This document shows, piece by piece, positions 41,899 to 42,955 of a DNA stretch of 42,955 nt (position 1 is its first letter; every line of letters begins with the position of its first letter). Both the position numbers and the translations under genes were made by a program. Source of the stretch: CAZAMT01 sp964486145 (lineage in GTDB: Bacteria; Bacteroidota; Bacteroidia; Bacteroidales; JAAAOM01); NCBI GenBank assembly GCA_964486145.1, contig CAZAMT010000006.1:1-42955 (forward strand), written 5' to 3'. The notes beneath the pieces were generated by a model. The model ran no database searches, was not told where the DNA came from, and was given only the letters and a program-made list of their open reading frames with translations.

Positions 41899-42879
41899 AT
41901 GGAAAATATGCTATACCCGTTGAAATTTGAACCGATTCTAAAAGATAAAATCTGGGGAGGAAAAAAGCTCCGGGATGTTTTAAACAAGCCGACCCGATCC
42001 AACCAATGCGGGGAAAGCTGGGAAATTTCATGTGTCATGCAGGATGTTTCCGTTGTAAGCAATGGTTTTCTTGAGAAAAATGATTTATCGGAGGTACTTG
42101 AAGTTTATATGGCTGATCTGGTTGGTGAAAAAGTGTATGAACGATATGGAAATGAATTTCCCCTGCTGATTAAATTCATTGATGCCAACGATGATTTATC
42201 CATACAGGTGCACCCGGATGATGAATTGGCAAAAATGCGACATCATTCTTTTGGTAAAACCGAGATGTGGTATGTGATGGAAGCCGAAAAGAATTCCAAT
42301 CTGATTGTGGGTTTCAATCAGGAGATGGATAAGGAGAAATATATTGAACATGTAAAAAACAATAAATTAACGGATATTTTAAATTTTGAACCCGTTAGTC
42401 CCGGTGATGTATTTTTTATGCCTGCCGGCCGTGTACATGCCATCGGTGCCGGAATTATGCTGGCTGAAATTCAGCAAACGTCTGATGTAACTTACAGGAT
42501 TTATGACTATAACCGAAAAGATGCATCGGGCCAGCAAAGGGAGTTGCATACCGATTTGGCTGTTGACGCTATTGATTACAATTTTTATGATGAATACCGC
42601 ACAAAATACAACAGCATTGATAACAAAGAAAATATTATTGTCAACTGTCCCTATTTTACTACGAACCTCATTCCTCTCACTTCCAGCTTGAAAAAGGATA
42701 TATATGCCCTTGATTCATTTGTAATATACATGTGCGTGGAAGGGAGTGTTCGTGTTGCTTATAACAATGAGGATGAGACTTTTAAAAAAGGAGAAACCAT
42801 TTTAATACCTGCCGCGTTAAGGGAATTTACACTTATTCCTGAAAATGAATCCAAATTACTGGAGATTTATATACAATAA
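41899..42879 (+). CDS. manA: Mannose-6-phosphate isomerase, class I (short form)
   Basis: Interconverts mannose-6-phosphate and fructose-6-phosphate for GDP-mannose and related surface sugars. Cupin metal sites: LSIQVHPDDELA (His, about 97-108), GKTEMWYVMEA (Glu), and PAGRVHAIGAGIMLAEIQQ (His, about 175-193). The entry IWGGKKLRDVL and CGESWEISC are also typical. The length of 326 aa is normal for the short bacterial form. It starts at ATG 41899; MLYPLKFEP three codons on is an alternative. Only 76 bp remain after its stop, with no feature seen. Confidence 0.94.
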   Translation: MENMLYPLKFEPILKDKIWGGKKLRDVLNKPTRSNQCGESWEISCVMQDVSVVSNGFLEKNDLSEVLEVYMADLVGEKVYERYGNEFPLLIKFIDANDDLSIQVHPDDELAKMRHHSFGKTEMWYVMEAEKNSNLIVGFNQEMDKEKYIEHVKNNKLTDILNFEPVSPGDVFFMPAGRVHAIGAGIMLAEIQQTSDVTYRIYDYNRKDASGQQRELHTDLAVDAIDYNFYDEYRTKYNSIDNKENIIVNCPYFTTNLIPLTSSLKKDIYALDSFVIYMCVEGSVRVAYNNEDETFKKGETILIPAALREFTLIPENESKLLEIYIQ

Positions 42880-42955
42880 CATTTTTTCCGCAATTGAATA
42901 TAAGGGTTTGGTCTAAAAAGCCTTCAAACTGCTGATTTTTGTTGTTTTCACCCCT

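Noticed and set aside
1..42955. tRNA or rRNA genes, CRISPR arrays, transposases, phage genes
   Set aside because: None recognised on either strand; the coding content is continuous housekeeping and envelope genes.

Overview
The window looks like chromosomal DNA of a Bacteroidota member, probably an anaerobic or facultatively anaerobic Bacteroidales/Marinilabiliales-type organism. The support is: gliding/type IX secretion genes (gldD, gldE, two PorG-like barrels); promoters of the form TAnnTTTG in place of the usual -10 box; a PdxJ of Bacteroidota type; a bacterial geranylgeranylglyceryl-phosphate-synthase homologue; and a fused KorA/KorB 2-oxoacid:ferredoxin oxidoreductase. Species identity cannot be fixed from the sequence alone. 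No tRNA, rRNA, CRISPR array, insertion sequence or phage gene was seen.

Layout. 1-4.0 kb (minus): a hybrid histidine kinase with four PAS domains, then a YceI-like lipoprotein. 4.2-12.2 kb (plus): apolipoprotein N-acyltransferase; fluoride channel CrcB/FluC coupled to a PafA-like phosphatase homologue that has lost most of its metal ligands; a secreted subtilase with a small outer-membrane barrel; and a polysaccharide flippase. 12.2-16.0 kb (minus): the operon ssb-gldE-gldD-phosphopantetheinyl transferase-GGGPS. 16.1-26.0 kb (minus): a methyltransferase broken by an in-frame stop, a methyltransferase-glycosyltransferase fusion, a 1154-residue protein joining receiver-like domains to a PEP-synthase-type ATP-binding domain, and the cluster GH95 alpha-L-fucosidase / SGNH esterase / FkbM methyltransferase. 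26.0-29.0 kb (minus): korA-korB with a clear terminator. 29.2-31.0 kb (minus): pssA, then murI.

31.0-37.0 kb (minus) is an envelope-biogenesis block: two DUF6089/PorG-like proteins, uppS, bamA and two ompH/skp genes, ending in a strong terminator just before murI. 37.1-38.7 kb (minus): NAD kinase and a CBS-ACT-like protein. These face pdxJ and an alpha/beta hydrolase (plus) across a 56-bp gap with two promoters pointing at each other. 40.5-41.5 kb (minus): a PolB-like 3'-5' exonuclease behind the remnant of a uridine kinase that has lost its middle. 41.6-42.9 kb (plus): a Dabb protein and mannose-6-phosphate isomerase.

Overall theme: cell-envelope construction (lipoprotein acylation, outer-membrane protein assembly and chaperones, undecaprenyl carrier, phosphatidylserine, peptidoglycan D-glutamate, T9SS parts, surface-sugar genes) with core metabolism between. 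The most notable items are the receiver/ATP-grasp protein, the catalytically degenerate phosphatase next to the fluoride channel, the two decayed genes (udk and the methyltransferase) and the compact face-to-face promoters. Promoter boxes and hairpins were found by eye and their coordinates may be off by one base.
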